From JACVCK01 sp041940385 (GTDB lineage Bacteria; Planctomycetota; Phycisphaerae; Phycisphaerales; UBA1924): a DNA stretch of 54,020 nt. The position numbers and the translations under genes were made by a program. Where the stretch lies: assembly GCA_041940385.1 (NCBI GenBank), contig JBGTSD010000011.1, forward strand, positions 1 through 54,020, written 5' to 3'. Below are positions 1 through 7,818 of this stretch, in pieces. Positions within the stretch are counted from its first letter, which is position 1. Each line of letters starts with the position of its first letter. Below the pieces are notes generated by a model. That model had not been told where the DNA came from and did no database searches. It saw only the letters and a list, made by a program, of their open reading frames with translations.

Positions 1-1205
1 ACGCCGAAGCGGTGCTGCTCGTCGATCACTGCGACGGCCAGCGAGCGGAACCGCACGCCGCCGGTCAGCAGCGCGTGCGTCCCGACGAGGATGTCGATGT
101 CGCCATCGGCGAGGCGGCGCAGCAGGTCGTTGCGCTCCGCCGTCGTGAGCGCCCCCGTCAGCAGCGCCGTGCGGACCTTGGAGCCCTCCAGCATCGCGCT
201 GATCGACGCATAGTGCTGCTCGGCGAGGATCTCGGTGGGGGCCATGATCGCCGCCTGCGCCTTCGACGCCGCGGCCATGAGCATCGCGAACACCGCGACC
301 ACCGTCTTGCCCGAGCCGACATCGCCCTGGATCAGCCGGTTCGCCGGCGTCGGGCGCTGCAGGTCGGCGACGACCTCCTTCACCACGGCGTTCTGCGCCG
401 GCGTCAGCTCGAAGGGGATGCGCTCGCGGATGTGCCGATCGATCTCCGGCGACCAGCGCAGCGCCGGCGCCTTCAGCGTCCGGCGCTGATGCGCCCGTTT
501 CATATGGACGCCGAGTTGCAGAAGCAGCAGCTCATCGAACGCCAGCCGCCGCCGCGCCGCAAGGGTGTCCTCCTCCGTCGCCGGGCGGTGCATCATCGCG
601 TACGCCTCGCGCAGCTCCGGCAGCTCGCGCTCACGGCGGAAGGCGTCGGGCAGATGATCTTCGATCTGCGTGAGCGCATCGTCGAGCACCTGGCGCACGG
701 CGCGTTCGATCTCCCGCGAGGAGAGTTCCTCCGTCGCGGGATAGACGGGGCGCAGGTGGTCCTCGGTCGGCGCCGGCTCGAGCGACTCGGGCTGGAGCAC
801 CTCGAGGCGCGGATTGACCATCTGCACGCCGCCGCCGTGCTGCCGCGCCTTGCCGTGCACGCGCAGACGCACGCCCGGCTGCACGCGATCGCGCAGGTAG
901 AGGCCGTTGAACCACACCAGGTCGAGCCGGCCCGTGGCGTCGATCAGGACGGCCTCGAGCCGCTTCTTGCCACGAAAGACCGGGCGCGTCGCCGTGACCT
1001 CGCCGCGCGCCGTGGCGACCACGCCGAGCGGCACGTCCTTGATGCGCGTCTCCGCCGCCTCCTGCTCGTGACGCATCGGGAGGTGACGGATCAAGTCGGC
1101 GATCGTCTCGATGCCCAGCCGCCGGTACACGCCCGCGCGGCGAGGACCGACACCGGGAACGGCGTCGATCGGGGCGCGCAGGTCAAACCGGGCCGCGCTC
1201 GGCAT
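1..1205 (-). CDS. recG: ATP-dependent DNA helicase RecG, N-terminal part (cut by window edge)
   Basis: RecG remodels stalled replication forks and branches Holliday-type junctions. The reading frame starts at an ATG at 1205 and stays open to the left edge, so the C-terminal helicase part is missing. The N-terminal wedge region is present (AVPGVGPRRAGVYRRLGI, an HhH-like start, then an OB-fold stretch VVATARGEVTATRPVFRGKKRL). It is followed by the helicase core: QGDVGSGKTVVA (Walker A), MAPTEILAEQHY (motif Ia) and VIDEQHRFGV (DEQH, motif II) at the very edge. The order and motif spelling are those of RecG rather than PriA or UvrB. About 400 residues are visible. The gene lies 39 bases upstream of nothing shared with its neighbour, so co-transcription with the lipoprotein gene at 1245-1886 is possible but unproven. 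Confidence 0.93.
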   Translation of the reverse strand, partial: MPSAARFDLRAPIDAVPGVGPRRAGVYRRLGIETIADLIRHLPMRHEQEAAETRIKDVPLGVVATARGEVTATRPVFRGKKRLEAVLIDATGRLDLVWFNGLYLRDRVQPGVRLRVHGKARQHGGGVQMVNPRLEVLQPESLEPAPTEDHLRPVYPATEELSSREIERAVRQVLDDALTQIEDHLPDAFRRERELPELREAYAMMHRPATEEDTLAARRRLAFDELLLLQLGVHMKRAHQRRTLKAPALRWSPEIDRHIRERIPFELTPAQNAVVKEVVADLQRPTPANRLIQGDVGSGKTVVAVFAMLMAAASKAQAAIMAPTEILAEQHYASISAMLEGSKVRTALLTGALTTAERNDLLRRLADGDIDILVGTHALLTGGVRFRSLAVAVIDEQHRFG

Positions 1206-1244
1206 GCGGATCAGGATACGCGACTTCAGGATCGCGACCGCGGC

Positions 1245-1886
1245 TCAGTTCGCGTAGATCAGGATCTCGACGCGCCGGCTGTCCTTCTTCGTCCCCTTCG
1301 GGGAGCTGGGGCCGAACGACGCGATGTACATGTTGCTGTTCGAGACACCCTTGGTCGCGAGGTACTCCTCGACCGCCAGGGCGCGCTCGGCGCCGAGACG
1401 CTCGTTGGTCTTCCAGCCGCTCTTGCGGATGGGGTCGGAGTCCGTGTGACCCTCGATCCGGATCATGCGACCCGAATACTGCGAGTTCAGCACGCTGGCG
1501 ATGCGATCGAGCGTCCGCTTGGCGGCGTCGCGCAGCGTGGCGCGGCCCGAATCGAACAGGATGTCGCCCTCGACGTCGAGCTTCACCGCGCCGCCCATGA
1601 GGTTCATGGAGGTGACGCCCTCGATGCCCTCGAAGCCCGTCGTGCCGCCGGAGCCGCCCTGGGAGATCTGCGACTCGAGATTCGCGCGCTCCTCCTCGAG
1701 CAGCGCCCGCTGGGCGTTTGCCTCGCCGAGCTGCGCCTCGAGCTGCGAGTTGCGCCCGCGCAGTTCCTGATTCTCCGACTCCAGCAGCGCCACGCGCTTC
1801 TTGGAATCGTCGCAGCCGACCATCGAGAAGGTGAGAACGGCGCCGATGACCGCGCAGCACGCGCGGGACCGGTTCGAGAATGCCAT
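1245..1886 (-). CDS. OmpA-family peptidoglycan-associated lipoprotein
   Basis: A 213-residue lipoprotein likely to tether the outer membrane to peptidoglycan, as Pal does. The signal peptide ends in a lipobox at SMVG|C25. Residues 28-65 form a heptad-rich coiled coil (KKRVALLESENQELRGR and on). An OmpA C-terminal domain fills the last 120 residues: ILFDSGRATLRDAAK, then IRIEGHTDSDP and NERLGAERALAVEEYL, with the conserved Asp and Arg that hold diaminopimelate, and a final SRRVEILIY. The ATG at 1886 is preferred over an upstream start at 1991 because GGAGG sits 7-8 bases before it and the signal peptide begins there. The coiled coil plus OmpA_C layout resembles Pal/YiaD-type proteins. No tol genes are next to it. 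Confidence 0.85.
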   Translation of the reverse strand: MAFSNRSRACCAVIGAVLTFSMVGCDDSKKRVALLESENQELRGRNSQLEAQLGEANAQRALLEEERANLESQISQGGSGGTTGFEGIEGVTSMNLMGGAVKLDVEGDILFDSGRATLRDAAKRTLDRIASVLNSQYSGRMIRIEGHTDSDPIRKSGWKTNERLGAERALAVEEYLATKGVSNSNMYIASFGPSSPKGTKKDSRRVEILIYAN

Positions 1887-2001
1887 GGGAGCGCCTCCGT
1901 GCATCAAGGCCTGTGTGTTGGTGCATCCACGGACCGGCCCGGCGGGCCGGCCGCACGAACCGATTGCAACCGACCTCTTCGTCCGCGTCAAGCCGGGCGC
2001 C

Positions 2002-3669
2002 CTACGGCAGGCGGATCATCCCGCCGCTCAGCGCCGCCAGCAGCGATTCGATCTGAGGCCGGGCGATCATCACCGCCATCGTCGCCACCGCCAGATGAGG
2101 CCCGTAGGGCAGCGCCGTCGATCGTCCACCCCGAAGGGCGAACACCATCACCGTCCAGCCCAGTCCCAGCAGCGGCGCAAGTCCAAACGCCAGCAGCGGA
2201 TCCACCCACCCGAGCGCCGCGCCGACCGCGGCCATCAGGTGCACATCGCCCAGCCCCATCGCCTCCGCCCCGAACGCCAGCGACGCCAGCAGACGCACGC
2301 CCCAGACCACCGCGCCGCCGACCAGATATCCCAGCACCGAGCCCGCGAGCGCCTCGACCCAGAGCGGCGGATCCATCGGGTGAAGACTCAGCAGCCACCA
2401 GCCGCAGACGGCGAAGAGCGTCGGCAGCGCGACGAACGCCAATTCCTTGAGCATCTCCCGCCGGGCATGGGGATAGGCGAGCCAGTCCGGCGTGCTCTCA
2501 GCCGACTCGTCTCCATCGTCCTTCACGGGCCGGCCAGCGACGCTCATCACGACGCCGACGCCCATGCCGAAGAGCGCTTGACCGGGGCCGATCAACCAAC
2601 CGGCGCCGCCGAGGACCAGCGGCGGCAGGACATCCGCCACGACGCCGAGCATCGCCGGGCGCGTCGACGCGGGTTTCGCCGTTGCGGCCGGCGTGCTGCC
2701 GGGCGCCGATTCGCCGACAGGCACCGCGGCGCGCAGCAACGCGCCGATCACAAGCCCCAGAGCCGCGCCGATCGCCATGCCGGGCATCGGCCGCCCCATC
2801 CGCTCGCCGATGACGAAGCCGCCGACCATGAGCGCCACCGCCGGCCCGGTGAAGAGCAGCGTCCGCGCGAAGAGCGCACGGAGCGTCACCGTCTCGGTGA
2901 GTGGGGGCGCGTCGCCCTTGGGCGCCTTCTTCGCCTCCTCCGCCCATTCCTCGAAGTCCGCGAACGAACGCGGGATCCAGCCGATGCGCAGCATCAGGAG
3001 CGCGAGCAGCAGCCCCACACCCCCGCCGGCCGCCAGGCCCAGCACCCCGCCCGTCGGGATCGGCAGCGACCAGTCCGCGGCCGCGATCAATCCGCGATCA
3101 AAGTCGCGCCGCAGCGCGCCCAGCACGAGCGCGTGCAGCGGATGCAGCACCATCGCGACCACCGTCGCCGCCCACGGCAGGATCAGCGGGATCGTGAACG
3201 TCCGCGCATCGATCAAGGTCATCGCCAGCAGCGACGCGACGAGAACCAGCGCGATCGTCAATGTCGGCCACGTCACGTTGACCCCGGCCCGCGCCCAGTC
3301 CGGCACGCCGCTGGTCCGCGACCAGGGAATCTCAATCGCGCCGGCGCCGGGGAACCATGTCATGAAGAGCCCGAGGAACACGATCGCCGTCGCCGCCTCG
3401 ATCAGCGGGTACTGCGCCGAGATCGGCGACCGACAGAATCGGCACCGCCCGCGCAGCGAGATCCAGCCGAAGATCGGGAAGTTCTCGCGCCACGTCAGCC
3501 GCGTCTCGCATCGCGGGCAGCGCGACGGCGGCGTCCAGAGCCCCTCGCCCCGCGGCAATCGGTACGCCAGCACGTTGATGAATGACCCCACGCACGCGCC
3601 GACCGCGAAGACGAACAGCATCGGCGGGATCGCCAGCCAGGACGCCGGCAACGTGAGGGCGAGCGTCAT
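2002..3669 (-). CDS. pilD: Prepilin peptidase / N-methyltransferase (A24 family) with large insertion
   Basis: A 555-residue inner-membrane aspartyl protease that cleaves and methylates type IV pilin or type II secretion pseudopilin precursors. The N-terminal domain has the expected two CxxC pairs (C51/C54 and C76/C79) in the order CPRCETRL then CRFCRSPIS. The catalytic aspartates are D154 (LIDARTFTIP) and D475 in AMGLGDVHLMAAVG, the GxGD motif. Family members are usually about 250-290 residues with the two aspartates some 60-65 residues apart; here they are about 320 apart, with extra hydrophobic segments and a charged loop between. The ATG at 3669 overlaps the xseB stop as ATGA, so translation is probably coupled. 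The function call is firm; the role of the insertion is unknown. Confidence 0.88.
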   Translation of the reverse strand: MTLALTLPASWLAIPPMLFVFAVGACVGSFINVLAYRLPRGEGLWTPPSRCPRCETRLTWRENFPIFGWISLRGRCRFCRSPISAQYPLIEAATAIVFLGLFMTWFPGAGAIEIPWSRTSGVPDWARAGVNVTWPTLTIALVLVASLLAMTLIDARTFTIPLILPWAATVVAMVLHPLHALVLGALRRDFDRGLIAAADWSLPIPTGGVLGLAAGGGVGLLLALLMLRIGWIPRSFADFEEWAEEAKKAPKGDAPPLTETVTLRALFARTLLFTGPAVALMVGGFVIGERMGRPMPGMAIGAALGLVIGALLRAAVPVGESAPGSTPAATAKPASTRPAMLGVVADVLPPLVLGGAGWLIGPGQALFGMGVGVVMSVAGRPVKDDGDESAESTPDWLAYPHARREMLKELAFVALPTLFAVCGWWLLSLHPMDPPLWVEALAGSVLGYLVGGAVVWGVRLLASLAFGAEAMGLGDVHLMAAVGAALGWVDPLLAFGLAPLLGLGWTVMVFALRGGRSTALPYGPHLAVATMAVMIARPQIESLLAALSGGMIRLP

Positions 3670-3932
3670 CGCGCGCGCTTGGCTCCATCACCCTCGGCCG
3701 GCGGCGCCGTCAGCTCCGTGATCCGCTGCTCCGCACGATCGAGAATCGAGCGGCAGTGCTTGAGCAGCGCCGCGCCCTTCTCGTACTCCGCGATCGACTC
3801 CTCCAGCCCGACCTTGCCGGACTCGATGCGATCGATCAGCTTCTCGAGCTGCGCGAGCGCCTCCTCGAACGGCACGTCGCTTGCGCCGTCCTTCGCCTCC
3901 GCGCCGGGCTTGCCCTTCGGACGCTTGGTCAC
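3666..3932 (-). CDS. xseB: Exodeoxyribonuclease VII small subunit
   Basis: An 88-residue partner of XseA; several copies bind each large subunit to make exonuclease VII, which degrades single-stranded DNA to oligonucleotides. The core VPFEEALAQLEKLIDRIESG followed by EESIAEYEKGAALLKHCRSILDRAEQRI is the XseB signature. The start is GTG at 3932; the ATG five bases upstream is out of frame and hits a stop at once. The gene begins 4 bases after the xseA stop and ends in an ATGA overlap with the prepilin peptidase gene, so the three are one transcription unit. The 20-residue N-terminal tail is rich in Lys, Gly and Ala. Confidence 0.93.
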   Translation of the reverse strand: MTKRPKGKPGAEAKDGASDVPFEEALAQLEKLIDRIESGKVGLEESIAEYEKGAALLKHCRSILDRAEQRITELTAPPAEGDGAKRAR

Positions 3933-3936
3933 GACA

Positions 3937-5391
3937 TCACCTTACCTCGTCGGCCCCGAAGAGGCCCATCGTCCCGTCCGGTCGGCGCCGGGCGGAACGC
4001 GTCGGCTCACGGCGCGGCGGCGCGGGACGCTCGAACACGTCCTCGCCGACCACCGACGCGAACTCGCCCTCCTGCACGCGCGTCACGATGCGATCGCCCG
4101 ATCGAACCTGCGACGGCGACTTCACCGCCTTGCCCTTCGGATCGAACGTCACCGAATACCCCCGCGCCAGGACGCTCCCCGGGCCGACCGCCTCCAGCGA
4201 TCGAGCCGCCGCCTTCAGTCGATCCTTCCGGCGCTCGAGCGCCACCCGCAGCGCTTGATCGAGCCGAAGCTCCAGCGGCCGCAGGTCGATCCGATCGCGC
4301 CGCCGCCGCAGCGCGCCGGTCAGCCGACTCTCGACTTCGGCGAGCACGATCCGCCGCTCCGCGTAGACGCGCTCGGGGCGAACTCGGGCCAGGCGCTCGC
4401 CGAGTTGAGCCGCGGCGTGCCGGCGCTCGTGCATCACCGTGCGAACGCCCGCGCGCAGCCGGCGCGCCACGCTGTCGAGCTGCTGGGCGACCTCGGCGCC
4501 GTCCGGCGTCAGGCGCACCGCCGCCTGCGTCGGTGTCGCGCAGCGTTCATCGGCGACCATCTCGGCGATGGTCAGGTCCGTCTCGTGCCCGATCGCCGCG
4601 ACAACCGGGACGGCGCATCGGAAGAGCGCGTCGGCGATGGCTCGGTCATTGAACGCGGCGAGATCGTCCGGCGACCCTCCGCCGCGCGTCAGGATGACGG
4701 CGTCAACGCCCAGCCGCTCGTGATTCTTGCTGACATGCTGGAGTGCGCCGACGACGGCCGGAACGGCCCCGGGCCCCTGCACCAGCACGTCGATGACCAC
4801 GACCTCCACCGCCGGGCACCGCTTCTTCATCGTGGACAGCACGTCCTGCAGCGCCGCGCCGGTGCGCGACGTGATCACGGCCACGCGTTTGGGGAACCAC
4901 GGCAGCGGCTTCTTGCGCTCGGGGTCGAAATAACCCCGTTCCTTCAGTTCCTTCAAGAGCGCCTGAAGCTTCAGGTCCATCGCGCCCGCGCCCACGGGCT
5001 CCAGCTTCGTGACATAAAGCTGCGTGCGCCCCTGCGGCGCGTAGTGCTCGACCGAGCCCGTCGCGACGACCTCCGCGCCGTCCGTCAGGTCGAACCCGAC
5101 CTTCCGAGCCGCGGACGCGAACATCACGCACGCGATGCTCGCCTCGCCGTCGGAGAGGGAGAACCACCAGTGCGTGCGATCGCGGAATCCGACGACCTCG
5201 CCCACGACGCGCACCGGCGCCGGCACGCCGCGCCGCAGCGCGCTGTCGATGCGTTGGGCCAGCTCGGAGACCCGCAGCGGTCGATCGTCGGAGGGCTTCG
5301 CCGCGGGCGCCTCCTGCGGCGTCGGCGTCGCCATGCGGGCGGGATCGAACAGAGGTCGTCCGTCGCGGTTGGTCTTGCGCGGCTTCTTCAC
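3937..5391 (-). CDS. xseA: Exodeoxyribonuclease VII large subunit
   Basis: The catalytic subunit of exonuclease VII. An N-terminal OB fold (RVVGEVVGFRDRTHWWFSLSD) is followed by the nuclease domain with KRVAVITSRTGAALQDVLST, ILTRGGGSPDDLAAFND and IGHETDLTIAEMVADERCATPTQAA, all strongly conserved in the family. A long helical arm covers the last third, then GSVLARGYSVTFDP. I chose GTG at 5391 (484 residues, MKKPRKTNRD start), 10 bases past the mlaD stop. An upstream start at 5475 would overlap mlaD by over 70 bases, and an ATG at 5334 is also possible. The site before GTG shows only a weak GGATC. It is co-directional with mlaF and mlaD upstream and xseB downstream. Confidence 0.93.
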   Translation of the reverse strand: MKKPRKTNRDGRPLFDPARMATPTPQEAPAAKPSDDRPLRVSELAQRIDSALRRGVPAPVRVVGEVVGFRDRTHWWFSLSDGEASIACVMFASAARKVGFDLTDGAEVVATGSVEHYAPQGRTQLYVTKLEPVGAGAMDLKLQALLKELKERGYFDPERKKPLPWFPKRVAVITSRTGAALQDVLSTMKKRCPAVEVVVIDVLVQGPGAVPAVVGALQHVSKNHERLGVDAVILTRGGGSPDDLAAFNDRAIADALFRCAVPVVAAIGHETDLTIAEMVADERCATPTQAAVRLTPDGAEVAQQLDSVARRLRAGVRTVMHERRHAAAQLGERLARVRPERVYAERRIVLAEVESRLTGALRRRRDRIDLRPLELRLDQALRVALERRKDRLKAAARSLEAVGPGSVLARGYSVTFDPKGKAVKSPSQVRSGDRIVTRVQEGEFASVVGEDVFERPAPPRREPTRSARRRPDGTMGLFGADEVR

Positions 5392-5401
5392 GGGTGATCC
5401 A

Positions 5402-6412
5402 TCACCACTGGATCGGGATGCCTTCCTTGCGGTACTTCTCGACCAGGAGCTGCGCCTCGGCCAACGCGCGCTCAAGGCGACGCGCCGCGTCCGTGATGGC
5501 TCGATAGAGATCCGGGTTGTTCACGAGAAGGCCAAGCGTCCCCTCGCCCTCGTTGACCTTGCCGAGCATGAGTCGCGCATCGCCCACCGCCTGGCCGATC
5601 TCGTCGCTGAGCGCCGCGACTTCACGCGCCAGCTCGGCGCCGCTGTCGCCCAGGCGCGTCGCCTGCGTGTTCACCGTCTCCGCCGTCGCGCTCCACGCCT
5701 CGACCGCCTCCGCCGTCTGATCGATCAGCGTCGCCGCCTTGCTGACGGCGCGCTGCGCATCGGCGCGCATCTGATCATCGCCGAGCCATTCCTCGACCGC
5801 CGCTGCAGCCCGCTCGATCTGCGCCACCGTGTTCGCGATGTTCGGCGAGCCGTCCGCCGGCGGTTGCCCGCCGGGTGTAGGCGTCAGCATCCCCTCGATC
5901 CGCTCGCCCACGCGCACGTACGTGTCGCTCAGCCGCTCGAACGACTTCGCCGCGCCCTCGAGCGACGCCAGCCGCTCGTCGAGCAGCGAACCGATCTGGT
6001 CCAGCATGCTCGACGCCCGCCCGCGGATCGATTCGCCGGTCACGAAGTAGCCCGCATCACCCGTCGGGGAGCGCGGCGTCGAGAGCGTCAGCGTCGCATC
6101 GCCGACGAACGACCGATCGATCGACACGGTCACGTCGCGCGGGATCTGCACGCCCTCGTACACATGGATCGTGAGCGCCACGCCCTCGTAGGGATTGGCC
6201 GCGGGCTCGATCTTCTTGATCGTGCCGATCTTCACGCCGTTCAGATTCACCGGCGACACCGTCGCGAGCCCCGCCGCCGTGTCGAGACGGACCTCCAGCG
6301 GATACGTCTTGCGCGTCTGCACGTCGCCGATCAGGAACAGCGTGATCGCCAGGCCGACGAGGCCGAGGATCGCCGTCAGTCCGATCATGAAATCCCGGAT
6401 CCGTGCGTTCAA
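5402..6412 (-). CDS. mlaD: MlaD / MCE-family lipid transport substrate-binding protein
   Basis: A 336-residue inner-membrane anchored MCE protein, expected to form a hexameric ring that passes phospholipid between membranes. One N-terminal transmembrane segment (about 9-30) is followed by an MCE domain (38-115: YPLEVRLDTAAGLATVSPVNLNGVKIGTI shows the typical 'G L...G.PV...GV.VG.V' pattern) and a long helical C-terminus with heptads, ending in a conserved-looking YRKEGIP tail. The start is TTG, supported by GGGAGG seven bases upstream; the TTG overlaps the TGA of the ATPase gene as TTGA. The neighbour is an MlaF-type ATPase, but no MlaE permease or MlaB/MlaC is present here. Confidence 0.86.
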   Translation of the reverse strand: MNARIRDFMIGLTAILGLVGLAITLFLIGDVQTRKTYPLEVRLDTAAGLATVSPVNLNGVKIGTIKKIEPAANPYEGVALTIHVYEGVQIPRDVTVSIDRSFVGDATLTLSTPRSPTGDAGYFVTGESIRGRASSMLDQIGSLLDERLASLEGAAKSFERLSDTYVRVGERIEGMLTPTPGGQPPADGSPNIANTVAQIERAAAAVEEWLGDDQMRADAQRAVSKAATLIDQTAEAVEAWSATAETVNTQATRLGDSGAELAREVAALSDEIGQAVGDARLMLGKVNEGEGTLGLLVNNPDLYRAITDAARRLERALAEAQLLVEKYRKEGIPIQW

Positions 6413-7260
6413 GAATCGACCTCCCGTGCGCCGCCGGCGGGCGCGGCCACTTCATCAAGCAATGGATCGTACCGCCCGCTCAGGAACCGCTGCACGTAGG
6501 GGTGATCGGACTTGGCGATCTGATCGAACGGCCCGTCCGCGACGATCCGCCCATCGTAAAGCACCACCGCACGGTCGGCGACGCGCCGGGCGCTTACCAG
6601 ATCGTGCGTCACCACCACGCCGCTGACGCCGAGATTTCGCCGCAGCTTGATGATCAGCTCGTTGATCCCGTCCGATCGGATGGGATCGAGCCCCGTCGTC
6701 GGCTCGTCGTAGAGCACGAGGTCCGGCCTCAGGATGATCGCCCGCGCCAGCGCGACGCGCTTCTTCTGCCCGCCGGACAGCTCCGAGGGCATCTTGTGCT
6801 GCACACCGTCGAGCCCGACCGTGCGCAGCGCCTCCTTCACCCGCGCCCGGCGATCCTCCGGCGGAAGATCGGTGTGCTCGGCGAGGGGGAACGCCACGTT
6901 CTCCTCGACGTTCATGGAATCGAAGAGCGCCGAGAGCTGGAAGAGGAACCCGATGTGACGGCGAATATCCCGCAGCCGGCGCTCCGAGACATTGTCCACC
7001 CGGGCGCCGCGGAAGAGGATGCGCCCGCGATCCGGACGCAGCAGCCCGACGATGTGCTTGAGGAGCACCGACTTGCCCGCGCCGGACGGACCCATGATCA
7101 CGGTCGTCTCGCCGGGGCGAAGCTCCAGCGACACGCCGCGCAGCACCACCTGATCGCCGAAGGACTTGTGGACGTCCTCGAACTGGACGATCGGACGCTC
7201 CGCGTCCACCGGGGCGAGGGATGTGTCGGCGGCCGAGGCGGGATGTGGATCGTGCGGCAC
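6409..7260 (-). CDS. mlaF: MlaF-type ABC transporter ATPase
   Basis: ATP-binding subunit that would drive an Mla-type phospholipid transporter. Visible motifs are FEDVHKSFGDQVVLRGVSLEL, Walker A GPSGAGKS, signature LSGGQKKRVALARAI, Walker B LVLYDEPTTGLDP and switch His VVTHD. 'FQLSALFDSMNVEENVAFPL' is characteristic of the MlaF/Ttg2A branch. The start is uncertain: the ORF runs upstream, but ATG at 7311 would overlap the divergent Nudix gene (start 7279), so I use GTG at 7260, which gives 283 residues and an 18-base gap. The last bases encode the mlaD ribosome site and the stop overlaps the mlaD TTG. This is the first gene of the mlaF-mlaD-xseA-xseB-pilD run. Confidence 0.88.
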   Translation of the reverse strand: MPHDPHPASAADTSLAPVDAERPIVQFEDVHKSFGDQVVLRGVSLELRPGETTVIMGPSGAGKSVLLKHIVGLLRPDRGRILFRGARVDNVSERRLRDIRRHIGFLFQLSALFDSMNVEENVAFPLAEHTDLPPEDRRARVKEALRTVGLDGVQHKMPSELSGGQKKRVALARAIILRPDLVLYDEPTTGLDPIRSDGINELIIKLRRNLGVSGVVVTHDLVSARRVADRAVVLYDGRIVADGPFDQIAKSDHPYVQRFLSGRYDPLLDEVAAPAGGAREVDS

Positions 7261-7278
7261 AGCCCTATCATCGCCTCG

Positions 7279-7818
7279 ATGGCCGACCTCGGCGAGCGAA
7301 GACTCATTCATCGTGGCCGCCGGTTCGACTTCGAAGTCGTCACACACCCCGGCCCGGGCGGGAAACCCATCACGCGCGAGGTGGTGCGGCACCCCGGCGC
7401 GGTCGTGATCGTGCCGCTGCTCGATGGCGATCGGATCGTCCTGATTCGCAATTTTCGGATCGCCACCGGCGATTGGCTCCTCGAATGCCCCGCGGGGACG
7501 CTCGATCCCAAGGAGCCGCCCCACGTCTGCGCCGCCCGCGAACTCACCGAGGAGACCGGCTACCGCGCCACGAAGATCGAGCCCCTCGGCTGGTTCTACA
7601 CCACCCCCGGCCTGACCGACGAGCGCATGCACGCCTTCCTGGCGACCGGTCTCACCCTCGCCGGGCAGGATCTCGACGACGACGAACAGATCGAGGTCGT
7701 CCCTGTGCCGCTCACGAAGGCGATGGCGATGATCGATTCGGGGGACCTCACCGACGCCAAGTCAATCCTCGCCATCCTCCTTGCCCAGCGCAAGGGCCTC
7801 CTGGGAGGCGGACGTTGA
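7279..7818 (+). CDS. Nudix hydrolase, ADP-ribose pyrophosphatase-like
   Basis: A 179-residue protein that probably cleaves ADP-ribose or a related nucleoside diphosphate sugar. The Nudix box is complete at residues 73-95: G73, E79, R87-E88, E91-E92 and G94 in GTLDPKEPPHVCAARELTEE. Upstream 'VVIVPLLDGDRIVLIRNFRIATGDWLLECPAG' and downstream 'GWFYTTPGLTDERMHAFLA' match the ADP-ribose pyrophosphatase group, where a Pro-Gly after the box and Glu residues shape the site. No clear ribosome site precedes the ATG. It is divergent from mlaF and its TGA overlaps the TTG start of the next gene. Confidence 0.88.
   Translation: MADLGERRLIHRGRRFDFEVVTHPGPGGKPITREVVRHPGAVVIVPLLDGDRIVLIRNFRIATGDWLLECPAGTLDPKEPPHVCAARELTEETGYRATKIEPLGWFYTTPGLTDERMHAFLATGLTLAGQDLDDDEQIEVVPVPLTKAMAMIDSGDLTDAKSILAILLAQRKGLLGGGR

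Noticed and set aside
12..2450. 812-codon plus-strand frame
   Set aside because: It is antisense to recG, the OmpA lipoprotein and pilD, has Arg/His/Ala-rich composition and no motif; a shadow in GC-rich DNA.
5391..5475. Upstream extension of xseA to 5475
   Set aside because: It would overlap mlaD by over 70 bases and encodes Arg/Ser-rich residues not seen in XseA.
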